In this document: piece after piece, positions 7,327 through 14,373 of the stretch
Layout: every line of letters starts with the position of its first letter
Numbering within the stretch: the stretch's first letter is position 1
Assembly: GCA_002321855.1 (NCBI GenBank)
Contig: DCMX01000181.1
Coordinates: 1-14,373 of the forward strand
Reading direction: 5' to 3'
Length of the DNA: 14,373 bases
Origin: Fidelibacterota bacterium UBA1611
GTDB lineage: Bacteria > Fidelibacterota > Marinisomatia > Marinisomatales > UBA1611
Program-made: the position numbers and the translations under genes
Notes under the pieces: generated by a model
What the model saw: the letters and a program-made list of their open reading frames with translations, nothing else
What the model was told of the DNA's origin: nothing
The model's database searches: none

Positions 7327-8438
7327 TCACGTAAATATCTTTGTATATCCAGTAACAAATTCGTCAAGATCAATGGCATATATAGATTTTTCAGAATAGC
7401 ATTAAGAGAATCTTCCAGACGAAGTGATATGGCCATCAGATCAGCATGAGGGAACGATTCGTTAAATGACACCATATCTGATTCAATAGAAGTGTCTTTT
7501 AAACCAGTGTTAACGCCTTTCCGCAACCGATACGCACCCCGAAACCAGAGTGTCATCAAGCTGAAATGAAATTTGAACTCAGCTGGATTATGGCCAGCTA
7601 ATTTTCCATATGTTTGGGTAAATGTCCGCCATTTATCAGGACTCTGATAAACTACTGTTTGAACCAAAGAACGTACTTGACCAATAGTTTCTTCCACTGG
7701 GTGTGAAGATAAATTTCGGGCTTGATGGATATTACCCCGGCTTAGTCCAACAATAAAGTCTGCGGTATCAGCATCGAGATCATTCTCAATAAGCCATTCA
7801 AGTATAAAGTTATCCGGTAGGCGTGGTATCTGAATATTTTGGCAACGGGATAAAATCGTTTTGAGCATCAATTCTTTATGATCTGTAACCAGAACCAGAG
7901 TTGTGTTTTCCGGCGGTTCTTCAAGTATTTTTAGTAAAGCGTTGGCAGCTTCAGCCTGACCAGACGACAGGAGATGAGCATCGAAAAAGAGGACAATATT
8001 CCTTCCTACAGAATCATGTTTCAAGAGTAAGGATCGTCGTAATTCCCTAATAGATTGAATTAGAATACGGTTAGCTTTCGGAATCTGAATTTTATAGAAT
8101 AAATCTTGGGCTTTTTTTGATATGCTTTTCACATACTCATCTATAACAAGATCCGTTTTACTAACTGAATCATTAGTATTCTTTTTCGGGATCGGTAATG
8201 GGACAATTATCTTCAATTTTTCATGTTGCAATTGTTTGAACCTGATACAGGATGGACAAATATCACATGCTTGTTCATCCGCATCATTACAATTCAAAAA
8301 TTGAGCAAACTTAATAGCGAGGCCTTCTTTACCAGAACCGGGACGACCAGAAAAAAGATAGGCATTACCTATTTTTTCTGATTTAGCTATACGTACCAGT
8401 CGTTCCCAGATCGAGTGCTGCGCGGATAATAGGTCCAT
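7323..8438 (-). CDS. holB: DNA polymerase III delta' subunit
   Basis: Delta' is part of the clamp-loader complex that loads the sliding clamp at replication forks. From the ATG at 8438 the protein has 371 residues. It shows a P-loop GRPGSGKEG (31-39), a zinc-module cysteine group (C50, C58, C61, C64), the conserved LLKILEEPPENT (168-179) and the SRC motif (197-199), then a helical C-terminal domain. The Walker B position reads LFFDAHLL, lacking the DE pair of active AAA+ ATPases, which supports delta' over DnaX/tau. An in-frame ATG at 8462 would add eight residues (MVKQTTIK) and a 22-nt overlap with envC. I prefer 8438 because the family N-terminus aligns there and it lies just past the envC stop in an A-rich context. 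The stop overlaps the metG start. Confidence 0.9.
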   Translation of the reverse strand: MDLLSAQHSIWERLVRIAKSEKIGNAYLFSGRPGSGKEGLAIKFAQFLNCNDADEQACDICPSCIRFKQLQHEKLKIIVPLPIPKKNTNDSVSKTDLVIDEYVKSISKKAQDLFYKIQIPKANRILIQSIRELRRSLLLKHDSVGRNIVLFFDAHLLSSGQAEAANALLKILEEPPENTTLVLVTDHKELMLKTILSRCQNIQIPRLPDNFILEWLIENDLDADTADFIVGLSRGNIHQARNLSSHPVEETIGQVRSLVQTVVYQSPDKWRTFTQTYGKLAGHNPAEFKFHFSLMTLWFRGAYRLRKGVNTGLKDTSIESDMVSFNESFPHADLMAISLRLEDSLNAILKNLYMPLILTNLLLDIQRYLRE

Positions 8439-8440
8439 TT

Positions 8441-9640
8441 TTATTGTTGTTTGCTTAACCATTTCTCAGGATTGAGTTTTTGCCCTTCCCCCCAAATCTC
8501 AAAATGTAGTTTTGAACCATTAATAGACCCTGAATCGCCCATGTATGCAATCACATCTCCGCTACGGGTTTCACTGTCTACATGAGTCTGAATATTGGTC
8601 ACATGGCTGTATACAGTGTAAAATCCTCCGCCATGGTCAATAATGATTGTTGTTCCATACCCTCTGATATAGGTAATGGTGGTTACCACACCGCTCATGA
8701 TAGTGCGTATAGCAGACCCGGGCTTGCCTTTAATATCAATCCCTGGATTCTCAGTAGTGGTCTTGAGCTTTGGATTCCATTGTTTCCCGAACTTCGAAAT
8801 AATCCTTCCACCCGCTGGCCAGGGTAGTTGTCCCTGAAGAGCGTGAAAACTTTTTGTTTTCAATGCTTCTTGTTGCTGTCGTATACGCTCTTCTCTTTCG
8901 AATCTTGCCTTGTCTTCCAAAACTTTTTTAATGATTCCTTCTAACTGCTTTATACCAGCGCTTTTCTCTTGGATGTAATTTGCTAAAGCATTCTTATTTT
9001 GGCGAATTCTGGTCAATTCCTTCTCGCGTTTTATCCTCATTTTCCGTAAAGATGACATTTGACCTTCTTTTTCCCTTTTTAGTGCCATATTTTGCCACAA
9101 TACAGTTTCTAGTTCCAGTTTATCTTTACTAATCTGTAACAGTAGGGACTCGATCTGTTTGGTCATTTCTTGTTCAATTTCAGAAATTATTTTTAGGTAC
9201 TGAGTGCGGTAAACTGCCTGTCGCCAAGATGTTGAAGATAATACTTTTTCAAGCTGTGATAACCTGCCTTTCATGTACGTATTTAAAACACGCTGTTCAT
9301 ACCTTAATCGAAGCAATTCTAATTCTTCTTCCTTGGACCTGATATTTTTTTCTATAACTAGTACCTGATCCTTGGTTCTTTTCTCTTCATTTTTCAGAGA
9401 CTGGACAAACCTATTCACTAATGCGATCTCTTCATCCAAATTTGTAATTCGTTTAGCTGTTGTGATTTCGGTTGTGTTAGCTTTTTGTATCTTTGAGCGT
9501 AATTCTTCCATCTCTTTTTTCATAGAATTTATAGCATCATTCTGATACCTAAGTTCATCATTATAATCACGTTGTGTTGTTTGCGTGAATACCACTGAAA
9601 AACTGAAAAAAAGAAAAAGGATGTAATGCAGATTTGTCAT
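8441..9640 (-). CDS. EnvC-like coiled-coil protein with degenerate LytM (M23) domain
   Basis: This is probably an exported murein-hydrolase activator acting at the peptidoglycan layer during division or cell separation. The 399 residues begin with a signal peptide (hydrophobic YILFLFFSFSVVF, likely cleaved near residue 20). Long charged coiled coils follow from about 25 to 265, and a LytM/peptidase M23 fold covers about 272-395. The zinc ligands of active M23 enzymes are incomplete. The HxxxD motif reads NPGID (N298, D302), and the HxH motif reads KLH (K377, H379); H346 in YSHV remains. This pattern and the coiled coil match EnvC/NlpD-type activators rather than an endopeptidase. No ftsEX or amidase gene lies nearby. 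It sits 82 nt after the 618-residue exported protein gene and just before holB. Its leader contains an unusual hairpin. Confidence 0.88.
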   Translation of the reverse strand: MTNLHYILFLFFSFSVVFTQTTQRDYNDELRYQNDAINSMKKEMEELRSKIQKANTTEITTAKRITNLDEEIALVNRFVQSLKNEEKRTKDQVLVIEKNIRSKEEELELLRLRYEQRVLNTYMKGRLSQLEKVLSSTSWRQAVYRTQYLKIISEIEQEMTKQIESLLLQISKDKLELETVLWQNMALKREKEGQMSSLRKMRIKREKELTRIRQNKNALANYIQEKSAGIKQLEGIIKKVLEDKARFEREERIRQQQEALKTKSFHALQGQLPWPAGGRIISKFGKQWNPKLKTTTENPGIDIKGKPGSAIRTIMSGVVTTITYIRGYGTTIIIDHGGGFYTVYSHVTNIQTHVDSETRSGDVIAYMGDSGSINGSKLHFEIWGEGQKLNPEKWLSKQQ

Positions 9641-9646
9641 AATCTT

Positions 9647-9662
9647 GAAGCTACCCAGCTTC
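9647..9662 (-). promoter_or_regulatory. Hairpin between GGAGAG and the envC-like start codon
   Basis: On the minus strand the leader reads GGAGAG, then GAAGCT-GGGT-AGCTTC (perfect 6-bp stem, 4-nt loop), then AAGATT and ATG. The GGAGAG is too far away in linear sequence (24 nt from its GGAG to the ATG), but folding removes 16 nt and leaves about 8 nt, a functional spacing. There is no T-run, so it is unlikely to be a terminator for the upstream gene. The role is inferred. Confidence 0.4.
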
Positions 9663-9722
9663 CTCTCCGTAATACAATGGAGATTTGGATGGTGTGGACT
9701 GAAAAATCAAATTTATCGGATA

Positions 9723-11579
9723 CTATATCTCTTCTATTTTAAATAATTGATAATCCTGAAATGATAATTGCAGTGTACCATCCTTGATATAGTATATCCA
9801 TAGTTCTTCAGCATGGTCAATATCGTTTTCTCTTGAAATCTTTTCATGAGGCTCACCCAGTAATTCTTGAATTTGAGGAACGGTCATCCCAATTTTCAAA
9901 CGTGGCGATCGCGCTACTGCCTGAATAGCTCTAGCCTCTTCCATGCGCTCATCAATCCCTATTCTGGCTTTGTGCTTATCAAGATCACTTAATTTTGACC
10001 TTAGATCAATTATTAGTTGTTCGTTCCTATTACCAATACCTCCAGCAAACTCTCGGGCTCGCTCTAATGATTGTACGGCCATTTGAATCTCTTCGAACTC
10101 ATCTGCTTTGTTCGCAAGGTCCGCAAGTTGGATACCAGCCTGATATTGCAAGGCTTTGACCTCAAATTCTAGTTCTCCATTCATTTCTAAAGCTTCTGTG
10201 TATTTATTCATGGCTTTACCTAAAATAACTATGGATTGTAGTTTTTTACCTTCACCCAGTATAACGTAGGATTGAAAACGTTTCAATGCCCTGGTCCCAA
10301 TATCAGAGAACTGGGCTACTTTCTTTACCAGTTGATAAGCCTCTATGTATTGTTCATTACCAAGTATTATTTCAGCTTGGTTCATCCATTTCCTGGCAAT
10401 TTCATTAATCCGAAAACCTAAAGCATTTATAATAAGAGTATCATTTGTTACTACCTTTGATTTAGCACTAAGATATTTTCCGAGTGCTCTTTCGGTTTCT
10501 CCTTTATCATCAAATAGTAATCCCTCATCCATGATTTGGTATGGGATTTTCTTATTGCATTCCTTTACATACATCTCAGCTCGATATCGATTGGCATGAG
10601 CAGGAAATTGTTTGAGAAAATGAACAAATTTTTTCTTTGCAGAAATATAATCTTTACGAAAATAGATTCCCTTGGCCTCATCTCCGATAGTATTCTTTCC
10701 ACCATAAAATGCAGAAAGCGTAAAATAGATTCCATAATTAGCAAGATCAAACCGGTTCATAGGGGTAAGGTCACTGGGATCAATAATATTATTGATCTTA
10801 GTATAAGAATGTCGCAGATCCACACCGATTGAAAAACGGTTCACTTTGCCAGGATCGATAATAAAACGAATACCAAGAGCAGCAGCCATTGATGTACCTG
10901 TACCGTTAGGCTCAGGTTCAATTTGTTCTGTGTCAGGATTTAAATAGAACGTAGATGATGCCCATCCATATCCATAGCGAAAATTCATATACCACCAACT
11001 GAAGGGTTGCCACTGCAGAGTATTAGTAATAAGATACTCAGTGACAGATGGAGAGAATTTCCTGTTAAGATTCCAGGTTTCATTATTAGTCCCCCATTCT
11101 TCATAGGGAATCGATTTTGGATTTAGCAATGTACTAGACCGATAGTTCAGCCCCGTAAGTACATTCATCCAGCTAGTGTTCGTAACAAAATGAGGAATAT
11201 TAATCATCATCAGATCCATATCTAAGGATGTCCCAAAAATATTGATCATCTCCTGGTTAAAAGGTTCTATCTCTTCACTGTCATACCAGATCCAGTTATC
11301 CATATCTCCTGCTGAAGGGCTTGCAAATGAACCAGAAATTTTCCCATTGAATCCACCACCAAAACGTATTTCGATCGGCATAAAAGTAATAGGGGTTGAA
11401 AATTCTCGTGCCCGAAACCATTTATCGACCCAATACCCTTCTTCATATGGTGAACTGGTATCAAGTTTTATTAGACCAAAAAGAAAGGTCTTAGGTTCTT
11501 CTTCATCTTGAGATTGCCCAGCTATAGTACCAATAAACAATAATATCAGTAAAAACTGATTGGTTTTGAATAAATACAT
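9723..11579 (-). CDS. Exported protein: beta-rich domain, helical repeats, BamE/SmpA-like C-terminus
   Basis: I do not recognise a named gene. The 618-residue product has a signal peptide (residues 1 to about 21, hydrophobic FLLILLFIGTIAG) without a lipobox cysteine. Residues about 33-295 are rich in aromatic and alternating hydrophobic residues and Gly (MNFRYGYGWASSTFYL, FDLANYGIYFTLSAFYGG), as in outer-membrane beta-barrel strands. Residues about 305-550 are helical and TPR-like (YISAKKKFVHFLKQFP, YIEAYQLVKKVAQF, AMNKYTEALEMNGE). Residues about 560-618 (LKIGMTVPQIQELLGEP ... LWIYY ... LQLSF) match the SmpA/OmlA/BamE pattern. The combination suggests an outer-membrane or periplasmic envelope scaffold, possibly in envelope biogenesis; function is unproven. 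It is the first gene of the minus-strand cluster, diverges from the DUF4159 gene and precedes an EnvC-like gene. The stop is TAG. No Shine-Dalgarno is seen. Confidence 0.75.
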   Translation of the reverse strand: MYLFKTNQFLLILLFIGTIAGQSQDEEEPKTFLFGLIKLDTSSPYEEGYWVDKWFRAREFSTPITFMPIEIRFGGGFNGKISGSFASPSAGDMDNWIWYDSEEIEPFNQEMINIFGTSLDMDLMMINIPHFVTNTSWMNVLTGLNYRSSTLLNPKSIPYEEWGTNNETWNLNRKFSPSVTEYLITNTLQWQPFSWWYMNFRYGYGWASSTFYLNPDTEQIEPEPNGTGTSMAAALGIRFIIDPGKVNRFSIGVDLRHSYTKINNIIDPSDLTPMNRFDLANYGIYFTLSAFYGGKNTIGDEAKGIYFRKDYISAKKKFVHFLKQFPAHANRYRAEMYVKECNKKIPYQIMDEGLLFDDKGETERALGKYLSAKSKVVTNDTLIINALGFRINEIARKWMNQAEIILGNEQYIEAYQLVKKVAQFSDIGTRALKRFQSYVILGEGKKLQSIVILGKAMNKYTEALEMNGELEFEVKALQYQAGIQLADLANKADEFEEIQMAVQSLERAREFAGGIGNRNEQLIIDLRSKLSDLDKHKARIGIDERMEEARAIQAVARSPRLKIGMTVPQIQELLGEPHEKISRENDIDHAEELWIYYIKDGTLQLSFQDYQLFKIEEI

Positions 11580-11669
11580 ATATCTTTGAAATTCAGGGAT
11601 CCCAACTTCTTTTGCAAGGGTAGACTATGTTTTTTCGTCCTAATTTTTCTTTTGGATAATAGGGAACAA
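11580..11669. promoter_or_regulatory. Divergent intergenic region
   Basis: These 90 bp separate the two divergent transcription units, so promoters for both should lie here or just inside the genes. On the plus strand a GATAAT (11655-11660) resembles a -10 box, but the -35 match (TTTTCG, 17 nt upstream) is poor and the leader would be very short. A TATCTTTG at 11581-11588 matches the Bacteroidetes TAnnTTTG form, with a TTG at 11560-11562. I cannot choose between these, and I found no clear minus-strand promoter. Confidence 0.3.
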
Positions 11670-12341
11670 ATGCTATCAATAAAACATTGTCTAAAAGTGC
11701 TTAGAAAATACTTTATTCCTATACTTATTACATCGTTGGGATTATCTCAACATTTTACTATCGCTCGAATCCATTATAGTGGTGGTGGGGACTGGTATAG
11801 CGATCCCAGTAGTATCCCAAATCTTCTGCAATACCTTAGTGCCAATACACCTATATCGAAGACTGGAAACGAGACACGTATAAGGTTAACCGATGGTGAT
11901 GCTGGTCATTATCCTTATCTATATTTAACTGGTCATGGCAATATTCGATTTACTGAAGATGAAATTATATCACTCCGGTCTTTATTATTAAATGGAGCGT
12001 TCTTACACGCGGATGATAATTATGGAATGGATAAATCCTTTCGGCGTGAAATGAAACGGGTATTCCCGAACAAGGAGTTTGTGGAGTTACCTTATGATCA
12101 TCCGGTTTTTTCTTCATATTACAAGTTTGAAAATGGGTTACCTAAGGTTCATGAACATAATAACAGACCACCACAAGCACTGGGATTGTTCCATAATGAA
12201 CGCTTAATCCTTCTTTACACCTATGAGAGCGATCTGGGTGATGGATGGGAAGATGAATCCGTACATGATAACCCATTACTTATTCGAGAAGCTGCGCTTA
12301 AAATGGGTGTTAATATTATTTATTTTGCCTTAACACAATAA
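11670..12341 (+). CDS. DUF4159 domain protein
   Basis: This is an exported or membrane-anchored protein of unknown function carrying one DUF4159 domain. From the ATG at 11670 it has 223 residues: a basic start and hydrophobic segment (about 10-26, signal peptide or anchor), then the domain with ARIHYSGGGDWYSDP (32-46), YLYLTGHG (83-90), ADDNYG (114-119), FRREMKRVFP (124-133), LPKVHEH (157-163) and ESDLGDGWED (186-195). The family is common in FCB-group bacteria and planctomycetes, often near MoxR-type ATPases, VWA proteins and DUF4175-like proteins. A role in envelope homeostasis is only inferred. An ATG at 11586 is in frame but gives an atypical Cys/Phe-rich extension and leaves almost no promoter space; AGGG precedes the chosen ATG. 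The TAA overlaps the next ATG by one base. Confidence 0.88.
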   Translation: MLSIKHCLKVLRKYFIPILITSLGLSQHFTIARIHYSGGGDWYSDPSSIPNLLQYLSANTPISKTGNETRIRLTDGDAGHYPYLYLTGHGNIRFTEDEIISLRSLLLNGAFLHADDNYGMDKSFRREMKRVFPNKEFVELPYDHPVFSSYYKFENGLPKVHEHNNRPPQALGLFHNERLILLYTYESDLGDGWEDESVHDNPLLIREAALKMGVNIIYFALTQ

Positions 12342-14373
12342 TGAAGATCAAAAAACATTTAGTAGAAATAAGGAATATCAGGATCTTTCATGATCTAACT
12401 ATTTTTTTCTTATACTTTCTAATAACAACAATATTTATTTTACTTTTAGGGCTTCTACTGGAATCCATTTTTTATTTCTCTCCAGAAATAAAAAATGGAA
12501 TTCTATGGCTATTAGTGGGAACAATAATTATTATGTTTTTATGGTTCACCATAACTGCAATCAGAGTTCAAACAAATAGTTACAACAGATACAGTTGGGA
12601 AACCTTGGCCCATCTAATAGGTCAATCTGGTTTTCTTAAAAAATCAGACACGGTTATTAATGCCTTTCAACTGGAAAAAGACCCGGATAATAATCAATCT
12701 AAGGATCTTGCAAACTCCTTTATCAGCAAGGTCTCAAACACATTAAATAATGTAAACATAAGTGAGATCTTGGATTCCAATCATTTATTCCGAGTAAAAA
12801 AATGGACAGTTGGTATAATGTTTTTATCAATCATGGTTTTCTTTGTTTATCGCCAGCAAAATGCTGACGCATTTTATCGGTGGAAGCATTACGAAAAACA
12901 ATTTTCCGCACCAAAACCTTTTAAGCTTCTTAGTTTAAGCGGTAATCAACACATTTTAGGAGGAGAAAAAACATCTGTGACTTTTCAGGCAAAATTGGCA
13001 GAGCCAGATTCAGTTTTTCTCCGCTTAAGACCTACACAAACTGCAATTCAGAAACGAGATTCTTTGACACTAATATTCTCAGAAAAAAGAAATCCAAGAG
13101 GACTCTATAATTTTGAATTACCAGAGTTATTCCAAGATTACGCGTATGAGGCAGTAGTAAAAGCTGAATATTTCTGGGAAGCCTGGGGAGAAGTAAAATC
13201 TTACCCTGACACAATTTATGTGACCGACAGGCCCGCCTTAGGGTCATTTAGAATAACAGTGATTCCTCCTTTATATTCTAACCTTAATGCAGAATCACAA
13301 GATGGAAGTGTTGCAGCGGTTCAAGGATTGAAGGGTTCTGTCATTCAAATAAACCTGGAGAGTAATCGGGTGTTAAAATCTAGTTTTCTTACTATAAATG
13401 ATAGTTTGAAAGTGCTTTCAACTTTTGGAAAAAAGGCATCCGGGAATTTTATATTAAATGAAATGGGTAAATTTTCAGTACATCTAGTTGATACGCGCGG
13501 AATTACAAATCGCGATCCGGTCTCTTACCATCTGCATGTTATTCCTGATCACAAACCAATCCTCAATATTCTGGAACCGCCGCCGATAATTGTACTTGGC
13601 AGTAACCAAATCATCCCATTTAATCTTGAAATCGAGGATGACTATGGTTTTACCAGTCTTCAAGTTGCCTATGAGGTTAGGCGCCCTGAATTCTTGCAGA
13701 TAGAACCCTATATAGCCATGTTTTCCATACCAGAACTTGACACTGAAAAAAGGACCCAAATCATAAACTCTCATTGGAATCTATCTAATTTAATGCTCAT
13801 GCCAGAAGATGAGGTGCATTATCATTTTGAGATAGATGATAATGATGCGGTATCAGGACCTAAGAAAACAGTATCAGGTATATTTATTGCCAGATTGCCT
13901 TCACTAGGGGACCTATACCAAACACTGGAGAATGACGAACAAAAGGTGGATAAAGAATTCATTACAAGTATAGAAAACATTAAATCATTAAAGAATCGAA
14001 TTGAGGATATGAAATTGGACGTATTAAAGACCGAGGAATTGGAATGGGAAGACCAACAGGAAATCAACCAGATAATCAATAAAGCAAAAGAAGAATTAGA
14101 AACTCTCGAAAAAATTTCAGAGTCCTTTGAGCGTATGACCAAGGATGGTGAAAAACATGAACTTTTCCTTCCAGAACTAATGAAAAAATTCAAAGAATTA
14201 TCAAAATTAATTCAAAAATTAATTCCAGAAGACTTACTAAAAAATATGACATCAGCTCAGAATGCCATAGACAATATGGATATGAAATCCTTACAGGAGG
14301 CCTTAGATAACATGACCCAAAATATGGACCAGATCGAGGATGAGCTCGATAGGTATCTTGATATTTTTAGGCG
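12341..14373 (+). CDS. DUF4175-like large membrane protein (3' end outside window)
   Basis: The reading frame is open from the ATG at 12341 through the window edge, 677 codons without a stop, so the gene is partial at its 3' end. There are two N-terminal membrane segments (about 20-42 and 54-74) and a third at about 155-170 (TVGIMFLSIMVFFVY). Beta-rich, Ig-like periplasmic stretches follow from about 190 to 515, including the IEDDYGF motif (431-437). From about 520 onward the protein is a long charged helical, probably coiled-coil region (KEELETLEKISESFERM; LDNMTQNMDQIEDELDR). This layout resembles the DUF4175 family of envelope proteins, whose function is unknown. It is joined to the DUF4159 gene by TAATG. 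No Shine-Dalgarno is present. The gene appears somewhat more AT-rich than the minus-strand housekeeping genes, without other signs of transfer. The family call is from architecture and motif, not a search. Confidence 0.78.
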   Translation, partial: MKIKKHLVEIRNIRIFHDLTIFFLYFLITTIFILLLGLLLESIFYFSPEIKNGILWLLVGTIIIMFLWFTITAIRVQTNSYNRYSWETLAHLIGQSGFLKKSDTVINAFQLEKDPDNNQSKDLANSFISKVSNTLNNVNISEILDSNHLFRVKKWTVGIMFLSIMVFFVYRQQNADAFYRWKHYEKQFSAPKPFKLLSLSGNQHILGGEKTSVTFQAKLAEPDSVFLRLRPTQTAIQKRDSLTLIFSEKRNPRGLYNFELPELFQDYAYEAVVKAEYFWEAWGEVKSYPDTIYVTDRPALGSFRITVIPPLYSNLNAESQDGSVAAVQGLKGSVIQINLESNRVLKSSFLTINDSLKVLSTFGKKASGNFILNEMGKFSVHLVDTRGITNRDPVSYHLHVIPDHKPILNILEPPPIIVLGSNQIIPFNLEIEDDYGFTSLQVAYEVRRPEFLQIEPYIAMFSIPELDTEKRTQIINSHWNLSNLMLMPEDEVHYHFEIDDNDAVSGPKKTVSGIFIARLPSLGDLYQTLENDEQKVDKEFITSIENIKSLKNRIEDMKLDVLKTEELEWEDQQEINQIINKAKEELETLEKISESFERMTKDGEKHELFLPELMKKFKELSKLIQKLIPEDLLKNMTSAQNAIDNMDMKSLQEALDNMTQNMDQIEDELDRYLDIFR

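Noticed and set aside
11560..11588. Bacteroidetes-type promoter (TTG ... TATCTTTG, TAnnTTTG form) on the plus strand
   Set aside because: I could not find the same motif upstream of the other transcription units in the window, and short AT-rich matches arise easily by chance. It is mentioned only as an option in the intergenic entry.
11586..11669. Upstream in-frame ATG adding 28 residues to the DUF4159 protein
   Set aside because: The extension is Cys/Phe-rich and unlike a family N-terminus, leaves no room for promoters between the divergent genes, and the ATG at 11670 is followed directly by a good signal/anchor segment.
13822..14193. Minus-strand open frame rich in Ser and Phe opposite the DUF4175-like gene
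   Set aside because: Its composition is the mirror of the coiled-coil coding strand, and the sense frame is continuously open for 677 codons.
1..14373. Mobile elements, CRISPR arrays, tRNA or rRNA genes, defence systems
   Set aside because: I saw no transposase-like protein, repeat-spacer array, attachment-site duplication or tRNA-like cloverleaf, and almost all of the sequence is occupied by genes of ordinary chromosomal families.

Overview
The window looks like core chromosome from a moderately AT-rich, Gram-negative-type bacterium. A lineage near the Fibrobacteres-Chlorobi-Bacteroidetes group, for example Marinimicrobia/SAR406, is my best guess. The reasons are the DUF4159 + DUF4175-type gene pair, a GlmM-like enzyme with the TASHNPxxWNG and GEGNGG loops, signal-peptide-bearing envelope proteins, and an almost complete lack of Shine-Dalgarno sequences before the genes. 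The placement is inference only. I see no mobile element, CRISPR array, tRNA, rRNA or prophage.

Minus strand, in transcription order (11579 down to 17): a 618-residue exported protein with a beta-rich N-terminal half, a helical-repeat middle and a BamE/SmpA-like C-terminus; an EnvC-like coiled-coil protein with a degenerate LytM domain; holB (DNA polymerase III delta'); metG; tatD; ksgA/rsmA; rpsU (bS21); a strong intrinsic terminator; then a glmM-type phosphohexomutase, deoC and an rlmD-type rRNA m5U methyltransferase. Several junctions overlap or nearly touch (envC/holB, holB/metG ATGA, metG/tatD TGATG, glmM/deoC 3-nt gap, deoC/rlmD 8-nt overlap). I read this as one long envelope/replication/translation transcription unit ending after rpsU, followed by a second glmM-deoC-rlmD unit.

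Plus strand (11670 to the window edge): a divergent pair, a DUF4159 protein and a large membrane-anchored DUF4175-like protein. They are joined by a TAATG stop/start overlap, and the second gene runs off the right end.

The most interesting point is rpsU. Its real start is a GTG at 3770, 8 nt after a perfect AAGGAGG, and no other gene here has a comparable ribosome binding site at normal spacing. The leader also contains two mutually exclusive pairings, one of which would cover part of that site and reach the start codon. This is the layout expected if bS21, which sits beside the 16S 3' end, controls its own translation. Other points worth following are the beta-domain/helical/BamE fusion, the catalytically degenerate EnvC-like partner encoded next to it, and a small hairpin that may bring a distant GGAGAG close to the envC start codon.
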